DNA of 64,000 bases from Emcibacter sp. (GTDB taxonomy: Bacteria; Pseudomonadota; Alphaproteobacteria; Sphingomonadales; Emcibacteraceae), in the NCBI GenBank assembly GCA_021741205.1, contig JAIOYI010000001.1, positions 310,001-374,000 of the forward strand, read 5' to 3'. Made by a program: the position numbers and the translations under genes. Positions 1 through 9,686 of this stretch are shown here, one piece after another. Below the pieces are notes generated by a model that was not told the DNA's origin, made no database searches, and saw nothing but the letters and a program-made list of their open reading frames with translations. Positions within the stretch are counted from its first letter, which is position 1, and each line of letters starts with the position of its first letter.

Positions 1-788
1 ACCATGCCAGCATCATTGATGGGGTGCGTCTGTCTAAACCAAAGCGGTTCCGATATGCCAACAATGATATGGCGGAGCTCGAACAATGTTTAAAGGATTC
101 TCAGGACTGCAGATTCCGTATGATCGCAACCGACGGCGTATTTTCCATGGATGGTATTCTCGCCAATCTGCCCGCTATTTGTGATCTTGCCGATAAATAC
201 GACGCTCTCGTCATGGTTGATGATAGCCATGCGGTGGGCTTTATGGGTAAAAGCGGTGCCGGCACCCCAGAATTTTGGGGGGTCTCTGACCGTATTGATA
301 TTTTAACCGGAACCTTAGGCAAGGCGCTCGGCGGTGCATCGGGCGGCTATACGGCGGCATCAAAAGAAATTGTCGACTGGCTACGCAATCGCTCCCGTCC
401 CTATCTATTTTCCAATAGTTTGGCGCCCGTGATTGCCGCAACCACCTGCAAGGTTCTGGATATTTTAGAACAAAGCACAGATTTGAGACAAAAATTACAA
501 GACAATAGCGCCTATTTCCGTGACAAGATGACCAAGGCGGGCTTTACCCTTGCTGGTGCCGATCATGCCATCATTCCTGTTATGCTGGGCGATGCACGTT
601 TGGCCGCTGACATGGCAGAAAAATTATTGGCAGAGGGTATTTTTGTGGTGGGGTTTTCTTTCCCTGTGGTGCCAAAGGGCAAGGCCCGCATTCGCACCCA
701 AATGTCAGCCGCCCATAGCACAGAACAGATTGATCACGCCGTAGCGGCCTTTATCCGCATTGGCCGTGAACTTAATATCATAAAATAA
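1..788 (+). CDS. kbl: Glycine C-acetyltransferase (2-amino-3-ketobutyrate CoA ligase), 5'-truncated
   Basis: PLP enzyme that cleaves 2-amino-3-ketobutyrate with CoA to glycine and acetyl-CoA, the second step of threonine catabolism. The reading frame is open from base 3 and encodes family sequence (HASIIDGVR) before any start codon, so the N-terminal part lies left of the window. Visible fold-type I features are the PLP-contacting Asp/His segment ([11 protein letters not shown]), the GGASGGYTA segment, and [10 protein letters not shown], which holds the Schiff-base lysine. The C-terminal small domain is complete and ends with the stop at 786-788. It lies 12 bp upstream of tdh, the classical kbl-tdh operon order, which separates it from related oxoamine synthases (BioF, HemA). 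Confidence 0.95.
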   Translation, partial: HASIIDGVRLSKPKRFRYANNDMAELEQCLKDSQDCRFRMIATDGVFSMDGILANLPAICDLADKYDALVMVDDSHAVGFMGKSGAGTPEFWGVSDRIDILTGTLGKALGGASGGYTAASKEIVDWLRNRSRPYLFSNSLAPVIAATTCKVLDILEQSTDLRQKLQDNSAYFRDKMTKAGFTLAGADHAIIPVMLGDARLAADMAEKLLAEGIFVVGFSFPVVPKGKARIRTQMSAAHSTEQIDHAVAAFIRIGRELNIIK

Positions 789-800
789 AGGTTCTTCATT

Positions 801-1853
801 ATGAAAGCACTGGTTAAATCAAAAGACGAAGAAGGCATTTGGCTCGAAGATATTCCAACCCCTGAAATCGGCCCAAATGATGTCTTGATTAAGGTAAAAA
901 AATCCGCCATTTGCGGAACGGATATCCACATTTATAACTGGGATGACTGGGCACGCAAAACCATACCCTTAACCGTCGCCTCTGCTTCTGGTGAAATTCC
1001 CATGGCCGTGGGACATGAATTTTCAGGTGCAATCGTTGATATGGGATCAGAAGTCAGGGGACTTAAGGTAGGACAACGGGTATCGGCGGAAGGTCATGTG
1101 ACTTGTGGTCATTGCCGAAATTGCCGCGCAGGAAAAAGACACCTTTGCCGTAATACATTAGGCATCGGCGTCAACAGGCCAGGAAGTTTTGCTGAATATG
1201 TATCGGTCCCCGCCATTAATATCTGCCCCCTACCCGATGGGATCAGTGATGATATGGGGGCTATATTAGATCCCCTTGGTAATGCGGCTCACACAACACT
1301 TGAATTTGATCTTGTGGGTGAAGATGTCCTGATTACGGGGGCTGGCCCCATTGGCATTATGGCCGTTGCCATTGCCCGCCATATTGGGGCACGCAACATT
1401 GTCATCACCGATGTCAATGATTACAGGCTTGGTATTGCCAAACAAATGGGGGCGACAAGGGCTATCAATGTTACACGGAAATCATTGAAAGATGTCATGG
1501 GTGATCTTCATATGAATGAAGGCTTTGACGTGGGGCTAGAGATGTCAGGGGTTCCCAGCGCATTTGGTGGTATGTTGGATACCATCAATCACGGTGGCAA
1601 AATCGCCTTGCTTGGCATTATGCCCGACGGCACAGGCATTGATTGGAGCCAAGTGATTTTCAAAGGTCTTGAAATTCATGGTATTTATGGCCGAAAAATG
1701 TTTGAAACTTGGTATAAAATGATCGCGCTGTTAGAGGGTGGCTTAGACATTAGCCCAATCCTCACCCACAGTTTTGCTATTGATGATTTCCAAGATGGCT
1801 TTGATATCATGCGATCCGGTCAATCGGGTAAGGTTATTCTGAACTGGGGTTAA
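801..1853 (+). CDS. tdh: L-threonine 3-dehydrogenase
   Basis: Zinc-dependent medium-chain dehydrogenase that oxidises L-threonine to 2-amino-3-ketobutyrate with NAD; the product goes to the upstream kbl enzyme. At 350 aa it has the usual family length. Visible are the catalytic-zinc region ([13 protein letters not shown], then GHEFSG), the structural-zinc cysteine cluster [15 protein letters not shown] near residues 97-111, and the Rossmann motif GAGPIGIMA near residue 176. An AAGG-type ribosome site precedes ATG 801. The last four bases overlap the 3' end of the convergent msrA. Confidence 0.96.
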   Translation: MKALVKSKDEEGIWLEDIPTPEIGPNDVLIKVKKSAICGTDIHIYNWDDWARKTIPLTVASASGEIPMAVGHEFSGAIVDMGSEVRGLKVGQRVSAEGHVTCGHCRNCRAGKRHLCRNTLGIGVNRPGSFAEYVSVPAINICPLPDGISDDMGAILDPLGNAAHTTLEFDLVGEDVLITGAGPIGIMAVAIARHIGARNIVITDVNDYRLGIAKQMGATRAINVTRKSLKDVMGDLHMNEGFDVGLEMSGVPSAFGGMLDTINHGGKIALLGIMPDGTGIDWSQVIFKGLEIHGIYGRKMFETWYKMIALLEGGLDISPILTHSFAIDDFQDGFDIMRSGQSGKVILNWG

Positions 1854-2332
1854 TGACAGGAGATCGTTATATTGCGCTTTTCCAAATATTTCTGATGATA
1901 ATCTTCTGCAGGCCAGAATTTATGGGCGGGTGTAATTTCGGTTACAATGGGATCAGACCATAAATCTGATTTATTACAATCACTCTTTGATTTTTCTGCT
2001 ATTTTATTTTGCTCATCTGAATGATAAAAAATGGCCGAGCGATATTGACTACCACAATCGGGGCCTTGTCTGTTAAGGGTTGTGGGGTTATGGCATTGCC
2101 AAAAAATATCAAGCAGATAATCATAGGATACAATAGTGGGATCAAAGGCCACCTCGACAGCCTCGGCATGATTTGTTTTGCCTGTACAGACCTCTTCATA
2201 GCTTGGGTTTTCAGTATGGCCACCAATATAACCAACCGTCGTTGAGATAACCCCCTCAATCTTATCAAAATCTAGTTGCACACCCCAGAAGCAGCCCGCC
2301 GCAAATGTCGCCTTTTCCATATTTCCATCCAC
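1850..2332 (-). CDS. msrA: Peptide-methionine (S)-S-oxide reductase
   Basis: Repairs the S-epimer of methionine sulfoxide in proteins. The N-terminal GCFWG motif carries the catalytic cysteine near residue 14, and the family segments [20 protein letters not shown] and [18 protein letters not shown] follow. At 160 aa it is a stand-alone MsrA without an MsrB domain. The C-terminus is short and ends in a cysteine (ISCH), a plausible resolving cysteine. Two in-frame starts exist (2332 and 2320); the second has GGA-rich sequence just upstream. It converges on tdh with a 4-bp overlap. Confidence 0.93.
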   Translation of the reverse strand: MDGNMEKATFAAGCFWGVQLDFDKIEGVISTTVGYIGGHTENPSYEEVCTGKTNHAEAVEVAFDPTIVSYDYLLDIFWQCHNPTTLNRQGPDCGSQYRSAIFYHSDEQNKIAEKSKSDCNKSDLWSDPIVTEITPAHKFWPAEDYHQKYLEKRNITISCH

Positions 2333-2377
2333 ATTCTTAAAAAAATATTTGCAAAAATAATATTATATTATTTCTTT

Positions 2378-2417
2378 TAAAAAAGAAACTGCCGCCAGAC
2401 ATAATCTGACGGCAGTT
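2378..2417 (-). terminator. Rho-independent terminator of the porin gene
   Basis: On the minus strand, 13-bp arms (AACTGCCGTCAGA / TCTGGCGGCAGTT, one non-Watson-Crick pair) enclose a short loop and are followed by a T-rich tract. It lies just downstream of the porin stop codon at 2443 and upstream of msrA, so the porin is probably monocistronic. Confidence 0.85.
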
Positions 2418-2442
2418 CATAGTGCATAAAAAGACGGTTAAA

Positions 2443-3684
2443 TTAAAATTTAGCTTCTAAGGTAACCCACAGTTTTTGTGTATCAACAGAAAAGCTGTCG
2501 GCATTATAATCTGCATATTTTACCGCAACGCTATAGTTTTTATTAATGGCATAAGCAAGCAGCAAGTTAAGCTCTTTACCATAGTCCGTATCACCAAACT
2601 GAGACGTGAATTTATGGTAAACGGCAACTGCCTTTAATCCTTTTGCCGCACCTGGGAATTGATAAACCCCTGTAACATAAAAGTCTTCAAGACCTGCCAC
2701 AGGCGTGCTAAGGAATTTATCCGCCCAACCGTTAAAAGCATGCAACGTCGCCAAAGGTGTTTGGAAACTTGCCGCTCCGTTATCACTACCCAATGATTCA
2801 AAGCCAACCTTAACCGTCGCACCTGCAAAACCAACACCGCCAGCAACATGAAAATAATCTACAGAATAATCACCTGCATTATTTTTAGCGTCCGTTTGGT
2901 TCGCATATTCAGCTTCGTATAAAAAGTTGGTTTTTTCTGCAACTTCGGTTTTACCCTCAAAACGGATACCGATGGTATTAGTGGACAGGGCGGCAGCATC
3001 ATTATTATCCAAAAGATAGGCATAAGCCGTTACCTTACCAAATTTCAATCCGCTATATTCTGCATTAAATAAATGCGTGTTAGAAGAATGATCGCCAGCA
3101 GCACTGTTATTACCAAAAATGCGGTTCACATTCCAAACATAGGCATAAAAGAACTTTGTATCCGCAAGAGAGGTATTCACAACCGTCACAGAATCCAAAT
3201 TCTGGTCATTCTGACGCCAACCCACAGTTCCCACAAAACGCATATTGCCAAGATTAATAGATTGACGACCTGCACTAACCGTTGTGTCTTCAAATTTATA
3301 GGAGAGGTAAGCTTGATTAACTTCCGTATGGCTTGGGTCAACAACCACAGGATAACTTGTCACGCCATTGATCGTATTGTTATAATTTTCAAAGGCTAGA
3401 TTGCGGGAATCTTCAAATTCGATCACACCAGAAAAACCATTGTAGCTTCCTGTTTTATAACCCAGTTTGGTGCGTACCGTATAAGCATCGGCATTATTAA
3501 CAAGATTTGCCTGATCCACATTTTCATAGCGGGCACGAACATTTAAATAGACCGTACCACCTGTTACGGCATCGGCTAATGTTTCTGCGGCCTTATCATC
3601 GGCGAATGACAGGGATGGTATTGAGATCAACGCAACAGTAGATGCAAGCAAAATATTTTTTAGTGTGGTGTATGTTAGTGACAT
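2443..3684 (-). CDS. Outer-membrane beta-barrel porin (alginate-export/OprD-like family)
   Basis: This 413-aa protein begins with a clear signal peptide: basic start, hydrophobic core, likely cleavage after SLSFA near residue 28. The mature part alternates short amphipathic strands and polar turns typical of an outer-membrane barrel and ends in phenylalanine (LEAKF), the usual BamA-recognised last residue. Strand motifs such as NVRARYENV and SAGRQSINLGNMRF resemble the alginate-export-like porin group. The substrate cannot be told. It has its own terminator downstream. Upstream are an FNR/FixK-like dyad and a triple 23-bp repeat, suggesting control by oxygen, redox or another regulator. Confidence 0.8.
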   Translation of the reverse strand: MSLTYTTLKNILLASTVALISIPSLSFADDKAAETLADAVTGGTVYLNVRARYENVDQANLVNNADAYTVRTKLGYKTGSYNGFSGVIEFEDSRNLAFENYNNTINGVTSYPVVVDPSHTEVNQAYLSYKFEDTTVSAGRQSINLGNMRFVGTVGWRQNDQNLDSVTVVNTSLADTKFFYAYVWNVNRIFGNNSAAGDHSSNTHLFNAEYSGLKFGKVTAYAYLLDNNDAAALSTNTIGIRFEGKTEVAEKTNFLYEAEYANQTDAKNNAGDYSVDYFHVAGGVGFAGATVKVGFESLGSDNGAASFQTPLATLHAFNGWADKFLSTPVAGLEDFYVTGVYQFPGAAKGLKAVAVYHKFTSQFGDTDYGKELNLLLAYAINKNYSVAVKYADYNADSFSVDTQKLWVTLEAKF

Positions 3685-3732
3685 AATTTGTTCCTCTTTA
3701 TTTAATTACCTGTTCTTTTTAAATAATCCTAT

Positions 3733-3760
3733 AGAATAAAATTTACTTGATACGGGTCAA
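3733..3760 (-). promoter_or_regulatory. Porin promoter region with FNR/FixK-type dyad
   Basis: Bases 3747-3760 read TTGATACGGGTCAA, a TTGA-N6-TCAA dyad of the FNR/CRP superfamily (minus strand TTGACCCGTATCAA). The same bases supply a TTGACC -35-like element, with TATTCT 16 bp downstream (3733-3738) as a possible -10. If that -10 is used, the dyad would overlap the -35. If a weaker -10 near 3718-3724 is used, the dyad would sit near -42 as in class II activation. The sequence alone does not decide which. Confidence 0.6.
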
Positions 3761-3795
3761 ATTTTTTCAATTAAGATATATTCTACATACATCAA

Positions 3796-3869
3796 TTAAG
3801 TTGATAAATTCTTACCATATTTTAAGTTGATAAATTCTTACCATAATTAAGTTGATAAATTCTTACCAT
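3796..3869. repeat. Three direct copies of a 23-bp repeat upstream of the porin gene
   Basis: The unit TTAAGTTGATAAATTCTTACCAT occurs at 3796-3818, 3822-3844 and 3847-3869 with no mismatches, at periods of 26 and 25 bp. The array starts 36 bp upstream of the porin -35-like element and ends three bases before the stop codon of the HlyD-like gene. It could be a tandem protein-binding array for porin control or a product of local duplication. No further copy was noticed in the window. Confidence 0.9.
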
Positions 3870-3872
3870 CTG

Positions 3873-5078
3873 TCACCTTGCGGCAATTCTAGTGCCGTCG
3901 GTAACATTATTGCCAGGATGGATAATGACTTGGTCTCTCTCATCAAGGCCGGATATAATTTCCGCTTCCCAATCATTTTTACGCCCCACACTCACCGCCT
4001 GAAGCAGAGCGCGACCCTCTTTGAGGATAAAAACCGACCATTGTTCATTATGACGGAACAGGGCACTCACCGGAATAACAAGTCCATTTTCAGCCTTGTC
4101 CACGATAATACTGGCCTCCACCCTATACGCATTGCCGAGCGATCGCCAAATCTCTATGGGATCAATAAAATCCAGTATGATATTGACCCGTTGTTCCTCG
4201 ACACCAAGTGCTGAAATTTTGGTATATCCACTCGGTTCCACTACCCGCACCTGCGCCCGAATATTCTGCCCACCGCCCCATCGTTTAATCAAAGCCATAT
4301 CACCTGCCCGAATTTTGACGGCATAGCGAGACAACATTTCGATGACAATTTCCAGATTTTCTGGGTTGCCCACCTCAACGAGCGGCGTCCCAGTGGGGAT
4401 CACACCTTCGCTTTCATGCAAAATACGCAATACCTTGCCGTCCACAGGGGCATGAACGCAGAGCTGGCAAGGGCCTTTTTCTTGTTTCCAATCATCATCA
4501 GGCTGCACCAATTGAGCCTTAGCAGCAATCAGGCGACTTTCCATAACCTTGAGATCCGCCCGTGCGGTTTCCACTTCGGCGTTGCGCATTTTGAGCTGAA
4601 GCTCCATCTGTTCCAGTCGGGCAATGGAAATATTACCTCTTTTATATAAGGCCGAAGATCGTTCATATTCGGCTTTGGCAAAATCAAGTGATGCCAAGGC
4701 ACTGTTTAATTTTGATTCTGACAGGCTAAGAGCCGCCTCTGCCCCCAATACATCGGCACGGGCCTGTGTCTCTGTTCTGTGGTCCAGAAATTTTGGATCT
4801 GCGGGAATCATGGTAGCAATAACGGTTTTGCCCGCAACAACATTGTCGCCAGGTTCACTTTCAATACGCATGACCCGCCCTTCGATAGGAGCCGATACCA
4901 CATAAATATCCCGAATACGGGTCTTGCCCTCACCGTCCAGAGCAATCACAACATCACCACGGTGAACAGAAACCAGATCAACTTTTTCCGCCTCGGGGAT
5001 AAAGGCATAAATCAGAAGGCCGAGAAGCAAAAGCCCAAGACTATATTTTATCACTATTTTTGTTGTTTTTAATGTCAT
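3873..5078 (-). CDS. HlyD/MacA-family periplasmic adaptor of an ABC exporter
   Basis: Membrane-fusion protein expected to link an inner-membrane ABC transporter to the periplasm or outer membrane. One N-terminal transmembrane segment (about residues 9-27) is followed by a lipoyl-type half motif (EGRVMRIESEPGDNV), a long alpha-hairpin (about 95-190), the second lipoyl half (APVDGKVLRI.HESEG) and a beta-barrel domain. At 401 aa the length is typical. Its ATG overlaps the stop of the FtsX-like permease by one base (TAATG), so translation is probably coupled. It is the last gene of the ATPase-permease-adaptor operon. The substrate is unknown. Confidence 0.88.
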   Translation of the reverse strand: MTLKTTKIVIKYSLGLLLLGLLIYAFIPEAEKVDLVSVHRGDVVIALDGEGKTRIRDIYVVSAPIEGRVMRIESEPGDNVVAGKTVIATMIPADPKFLDHRTETQARADVLGAEAALSLSESKLNSALASLDFAKAEYERSSALYKRGNISIARLEQMELQLKMRNAEVETARADLKVMESRLIAAKAQLVQPDDDWKQEKGPCQLCVHAPVDGKVLRILHESEGVIPTGTPLVEVGNPENLEIVIEMLSRYAVKIRAGDMALIKRWGGGQNIRAQVRVVEPSGYTKISALGVEEQRVNIILDFIDPIEIWRSLGNAYRVEASIIVDKAENGLVIPVSALFRHNEQWSVFILKEGRALLQAVSVGRKNDWEAEIISGLDERDQVIIHPGNNVTDGTRIAAR

Positions 5079-7444
5079 TATTCAACCCCTTTTTGGGCAC
5101 TTACAAGATCAATATTTTCCACCTGACGCCATACAAGATAAAAGGATAGAACAGAGCTTACAACAACAATGATCACAGACAAACCATAAGTGCTTTTTTC
5201 AATAATTACCGGCACACGAAATAACTCTGTATCCATGCTTTGCGCCATACCCAAGACCATTAAATATCCGATAAACAATCCCGCTGGAATGGCCATCAGA
5301 ATAATAACCGCCATTTCGCCAAACAAAATATAAGCAACCTCGCCCTTAGTAAGCCCTAAGACCCTGAGCGATGCCAACTCCCTACCCCGTTCAGACAGTG
5401 CAATCCGTGCAGTGTTGTAAATCACGCCAAAGGATATCAAGCTTGCAAAAACCGTATTAATCATCACCATTTTGAGAATATTTTCCCCCATCAATTCCTG
5501 AAACACCTCCCTTACTTTTTTCAGAATATTCATACTGATAATCGCTGGTATTTCTTTTATTTTCTGAAATAGGGGCCCGTTCCACAGAGGGTCGACCATC
5601 AAGGAAACGCCCGTTATCACGGCACCCTCATTCAACAACATATTAAGTTCCTCCCTATTCATGAAAGCACTCAGACCAATAAAATCTTCAATAATTTCAA
5701 CTACCTTAATGTTCAAGATGGGTCTGCGGTCTTCAAGGACTTCCACCGTTACAATATCCCCCTTTTTAAGATGCAACAGATCCGCAAGCTTTGAAGAAAG
5801 AGCAAGACCATGTTCAGGAATGGGGAGGGCGTGCAAATTCTTATCCAAAATACGATGAAGGTCTGGCATAGGGCTTAAACCCATAATAGAGGCACGTTTT
5901 GAATAATGATCCGATTTTAAAAAAACGGCCACCGAACGCTGAGGCTCCACACTCATCACACCTGGCATAAGACGAATTTCTTCCAAGACGCTCATATTGC
6001 GGGGTTCCACAAATCCTAAGCTTACATCTTCTCTTTGTGCCATATCAAACTGAACCGCCATCATATAATTGATGGAATCTTCCATAAAAAAGGCGAAAAT
6101 CAGAATAGACATGGAAAGACCAATGCCAATAGTAGACAGAAGTGTGCGGATTGGCCGTCTTTCCACATGACGAATGACAATCCGTGTCAAATGAGAGAAA
6201 AATTTCTCTAGCCCCATCATTTCCAATAAACTGCGCCGAAAATAAACTGGCGTTTCCGGTCTCATGGCCTCGGCTGGTGGTAATTTGGCCGCTTTTCTAA
6301 TGGCAATCAGAGTGCCAATCACCGCCGAAACACTGCTAAATAGAACTGAAAAAATCATCACTGGAACTGAAAATGAAAATTTTAAAATCGGGAAATGAAA
6401 AAACTGCGTATACATATTGGTCATCCCCATGCCAAGCCATATACCAGAACCGACCCCTAAAATTCCCCCCAAAACCACGATCAAAAGCACCATTTTAAGA
6501 TAATGTGTGGATATTTCCCCATTTCGATATCCCACCGCCTTTAACATACCAATTTGTTCCCGTTGGGTCGTCACCTGACGGGTCATCACCACATTGATCA
6601 AAAAGGCCGAAACACTTAAAAATATAATGGGGGCAAATATACCCATAACCCAAAGCTGATCCAATTCATTTTGAACAAACCAATTGGACATTTGCTCCTT
6701 TCTGGCATAAGAAATCAGCCCACCATAAGGTTTAAGAACAATATCAAGATCCCGCTTAATATCCTCCACATTTGCGGCCCGCGCCACCCGAATAGAGATA
6801 TCATTAAAAGCACCGTCCATATCAACCGCCGCCTCAAGCAATCGCCTACTCATCCAAAAGACGCCAAAGCGTTTGTCATCGGGAAACATAGCCCCAGGCC
6901 CCAAGGAATAAACATATTCAGGAGACAGAACAATTCCAACAATTTTTAAGGTGCGTTTATGGCCGTTGATAATCATGCTGATTTGATCCCCCAGCATAAA
7001 ATTATGAGCAATGGCAAAGGCTTCACTGCATAATATGGCATCATCTTCATCGGGAAGTAGCATCCGGCCACGGCTTAAATAAAGATTATTCAGCAACGGC
7101 TGTCTGCCGTCTGGCACAGAAATAAGCTTCCCCGATGCAGGTTCTGCCATACCATCCACCTGCACCGTAACCCCAAAGACAACCCGTGTTTCTATGGCTG
7201 AAATCCCAGGAATATCCATGACCTGTTGTTTTATGCCATCTGGCGCACGTTTTAACTGGGCAAAAACATCCGCAAATTGATAACGATCATAATAGACATC
7301 TCGGCTAAGAGTGAGAGAATCCAACACCCCAAAAGACATAATAAAGGTCGTAATGCCACAGGCCATCACCATAACAATAGCCAAAATCTGACCTTTGATA
7401 TGCCACATATCCCGAACAAGCTTTTTGTTTAAGGCTCCTATCAT
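5078..7444 (-). CDS. FtsX/MacB-type ABC transporter permease (duplicated)
   Basis: This 788-aa inner-membrane protein has two MacB-like periplasmic regions and two FtsX-type bundles. Hydrophobic segments occur near residues 20-45, 265-385, 425-455 and, at the C-terminus, about 655-780. The conserved FtsX stretch REQIGMLKAVGY (about 295) recurs as GRELASLRVLGLTKGE (about 680), showing the internal duplication. Such ABC systems move lipoproteins, lipids or peptides, or act as mechanotransmitters. It sits one base after the ATPase stop and overlaps the adaptor start by one base. The substrate is unknown. Confidence 0.88.
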   Translation of the reverse strand: MIGALNKKLVRDMWHIKGQILAIVMVMACGITTFIMSFGVLDSLTLSRDVYYDRYQFADVFAQLKRAPDGIKQQVMDIPGISAIETRVVFGVTVQVDGMAEPASGKLISVPDGRQPLLNNLYLSRGRMLLPDEDDAILCSEAFAIAHNFMLGDQISMIINGHKRTLKIVGIVLSPEYVYSLGPGAMFPDDKRFGVFWMSRRLLEAAVDMDGAFNDISIRVARAANVEDIKRDLDIVLKPYGGLISYARKEQMSNWFVQNELDQLWVMGIFAPIIFLSVSAFLINVVMTRQVTTQREQIGMLKAVGYRNGEISTHYLKMVLLIVVLGGILGVGSGIWLGMGMTNMYTQFFHFPILKFSFSVPVMIFSVLFSSVSAVIGTLIAIRKAAKLPPAEAMRPETPVYFRRSLLEMMGLEKFFSHLTRIVIRHVERRPIRTLLSTIGIGLSMSILIFAFFMEDSINYMMAVQFDMAQREDVSLGFVEPRNMSVLEEIRLMPGVMSVEPQRSVAVFLKSDHYSKRASIMGLSPMPDLHRILDKNLHALPIPEHGLALSSKLADLLHLKKGDIVTVEVLEDRRPILNIKVVEIIEDFIGLSAFMNREELNMLLNEGAVITGVSLMVDPLWNGPLFQKIKEIPAIISMNILKKVREVFQELMGENILKMVMINTVFASLISFGVIYNTARIALSERGRELASLRVLGLTKGEVAYILFGEMAVIILMAIPAGLFIGYLMVLGMAQSMDTELFRVPVIIEKSTYGLSVIIVVVSSVLSFYLVWRQVENIDLVSAQKGVE

Positions 7445-7445
7445 G

Positions 7446-8174
7446 TTACCAGCTGATCTCCTCTGGAGGACAGGGGTTTTCGTTAACCTTCACATCAACC
7501 ACTTGCCCATCACCAAAATATATGACCCGATCTGCCATGTCAGCGATGGCAGCATTATGAGTAATGATAATAGTGGTCGTGCCAAATTTTTTATTGACGT
7601 CCTGTAAAGCTTTGAGCACCACAATGCCTGTCTCGCTGTCCAATGCGCCCGTTGGTTCATCACACAATAAAACTTCTGGCCTTTTGGCGATGGCTCGGGC
7701 GATGGCGACCCGTTGCTGTTCCCCACCAGAAAGTTGCGATGGAAAATGCCGCGCACGATCCCCAAGATGAACCGCAGCCAGAGCCTCTTCTGGCTGAATA
7801 GGATTTGCAGCAATATCTGTGACAAGTTCCACATTTTCATAGGCCGTAAGGCTCGGCACCAGATTATAGGCCTGAAACACAAAACCTACATTATGGCGGC
7901 GAAAGGCGGTCAATTGTTGTTCTGAATAATCAGATAATTTGTCTTTATTAAAATAAACCTCCCCCGATGTGGGGCTATCTAAGCCGCCAATAATATTGAG
8001 AAAAGTTGATTTTCCGCTGCCTGATGGGCCAAGCAGAACCACAAGGTCACCTTTTGGAATGGAAACTGTCACCCCACGCAAGGCATGAATAACGGTTTCA
8101 CCGGAACTATAATTTTTGGTAAGACCTTCAGTGCGAAAGGTAATATTCTCGCCCAATCCGTTATTTTGTGTCAT
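7446..8174 (-). CDS. ABC transporter ATP-binding protein (MacB/LolD type)
   Basis: Nucleotide-binding subunit of 242 aa. It has Walker [10 protein letters not shown] (about residue 49), Q-loop FVFQAYNL, signature [14 protein letters not shown], Walker [13 protein letters not shown] and the H-loop histidine in TIIITHN. The signature and the DEPTGALD Walker B are typical of the LolD/MacB branch that pairs with FtsX-type permeases. It is the first gene of a three-gene operon with the permease and adaptor. The start is ATG 8174. Confidence 0.93.
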   Translation of the reverse strand: MTQNNGLGENITFRTEGLTKNYSSGETVIHALRGVTVSIPKGDLVVLLGPSGSGKSTFLNIIGGLDSPTSGEVYFNKDKLSDYSEQQLTAFRRHNVGFVFQAYNLVPSLTAYENVELVTDIAANPIQPEEALAAVHLGDRARHFPSQLSGGEQQRVAIARAIAKRPEVLLCDEPTGALDSETGIVVLKALQDVNKKFGTTTIIITHNAAIADMADRVIYFGDGQVVDVKVNENPCPPEEISW

Positions 8175-8285
8175 TTTATCCCACCAAACTGATCATCATT
8201 CAATAGCCTCAAAACTATAGATTTTACACTCATCTTGCAAGTTATGTCTATGCATTATATGGTAACGGAAAACGGGATATTATAT

Positions 8286-9686
8286 ATGATCAATAGCATG
8301 AGCGACCCTTTGACTTGGGTGACTATTTTCCCTCCTCTTGTGGCAATTTTTGTCGTTCTTTGGAAAAAGGAAGTCATACTGGCTTTATTTATGGCCATAA
8401 TAACGTCTGAATTTTTGCTGCTGCCTAATATTGATTTTCTTAGCCCCTTATATGCTATACTCACCAGTCTTGAGAGAATTATTACCGTCTTCACCGATGC
8501 GGGCAACAGTCGATTATTGATGTTTTGCCTTATGGTCGGCGCCCTATTGACCTTTATCCGTATATCTGGTGGCGTTGCCGCCATGGTGGATATGCTCATC
8601 AACAGCGGTATCGCCCGAAGCCGAAGATCGGTCGGACTTTTAACGAGCTTGACGGGTGTTGTGGTTTTTGTTGAAACTAATCTCAGCATTTTAACCTCTG
8701 GTATATTGGCACGGGGTTTGTTTGACAAATACGGCCTGAGCCGCGCCCGCCTCGCCTATATTATCGACAGCACCAGCGCCCCCGTGAGTGTTCTTATTCT
8801 TCTTAACGGCTGGGGTGCCTATGTTCTTGCTCTGCTCAGTGGTTATGACTTTGATCAATCCGCCGCCCAAATATTATGGGGTACGGTACCCTTTAATTTC
8901 TATGCCCTTGTGACATTATTTTTGGTCTTTTTCACGGTGATGAGCGATAAAACATTCGGCCCCCTAAAAAGCTATGATCAAAGTGCAGAACGAGACATTA
9001 TTGATCATAGCCATGAGTATGAACCAAGCAAGGCCCGCTTTATGATTTTGCCTCTGCTCACGATGACTTTTGGCATGATTGCCTTTATGTATTGGACGGG
9101 AGATGGGGATCTGGCCAAGGGAAGCGGATCAAAATCTGTTCTTTATGCAACGGCTCTCGCCTGTCTTGTGGCCTATGTCATGATGCTCATCAGCCGTAAA
9201 TTCAGCCATATTCAACTGATGGACTCTGGATTCAAGGGTATAGGAGAATTGTTACCTCTTGTCACGATTTTGCTTTTCTCGCTGGCCTTGGGAGCAAGCC
9301 TTAAAGAGCTTGGTACTGGCGTTTTTATTGCCAGACTTGTTGGTGACTTTCTGCCTCTGATTCTAGTGGTTCCTATGCTATTTTTGGTCGGTGCCCTTAT
9401 CTCCTTTACCACAGGCACCTCATGGGGCACCTTTGCGATTTTAATACCGCTTGGCGTTCCGCTCATCCAAACATTGGGACTGCCGCCGTCCCTTGTTATT
9501 TCTGCCATATTGGGGGGAGGCGTTTTTGGGGATCATTGCTCCCCTATTTCAGACACCACCGCGGTTTCCGCCATTGCCAGTGGCTGCGGTCTCTTGGATC
9601 ATGTCAAAACGCAATTACCTTATGCCTTAACCGCAGGCGGGATCACCTTAATATTATATGTCATTGCTGGCCTTATCATGATTTAA
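8286..9686 (+). CDS. NhaC-family Na+/H+ antiporter-like membrane protein
   Basis: Polytopic inner-membrane protein with about eleven hydrophobic segments. Conserved-looking stretches of the NhaC-type superfamily are FVETNLSILTSG, STSAPVSVLI, TGTSWGTFAILIPLG and GDHCSPISDTT. Probable role: sodium/proton or organic-ion exchange. The frame is open from 8235 (TTG), but ATG 8286 follows an ACGGGA ribosome-site-like sequence at good spacing, giving 466 aa; this start is inferred. The stop codon directly abuts the stop of the convergent asparaginase gene. Confidence 0.82.
   Translation: MINSMSDPLTWVTIFPPLVAIFVVLWKKEVILALFMAIITSEFLLLPNIDFLSPLYAILTSLERIITVFTDAGNSRLLMFCLMVGALLTFIRISGGVAAMVDMLINSGIARSRRSVGLLTSLTGVVVFVETNLSILTSGILARGLFDKYGLSRARLAYIIDSTSAPVSVLILLNGWGAYVLALLSGYDFDQSAAQILWGTVPFNFYALVTLFLVFFTVMSDKTFGPLKSYDQSAERDIIDHSHEYEPSKARFMILPLLTMTFGMIAFMYWTGDGDLAKGSGSKSVLYATALACLVAYVMMLISRKFSHIQLMDSGFKGIGELLPLVTILLFSLALGASLKELGTGVFIARLVGDFLPLILVVPMLFLVGALISFTTGTSWGTFAILIPLGVPLIQTLGLPPSLVISAILGGGVFGDHCSPISDTTAVSAIASGCGLLDHVKTQLPYALTAGGITLILYVIAGLIMI

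Noticed and set aside
3796..3869. CRISPR array
   Set aside because: Only three copies with spacers of 2-3 bp and no cas genes nearby; the spacing is far too short for a CRISPR array.
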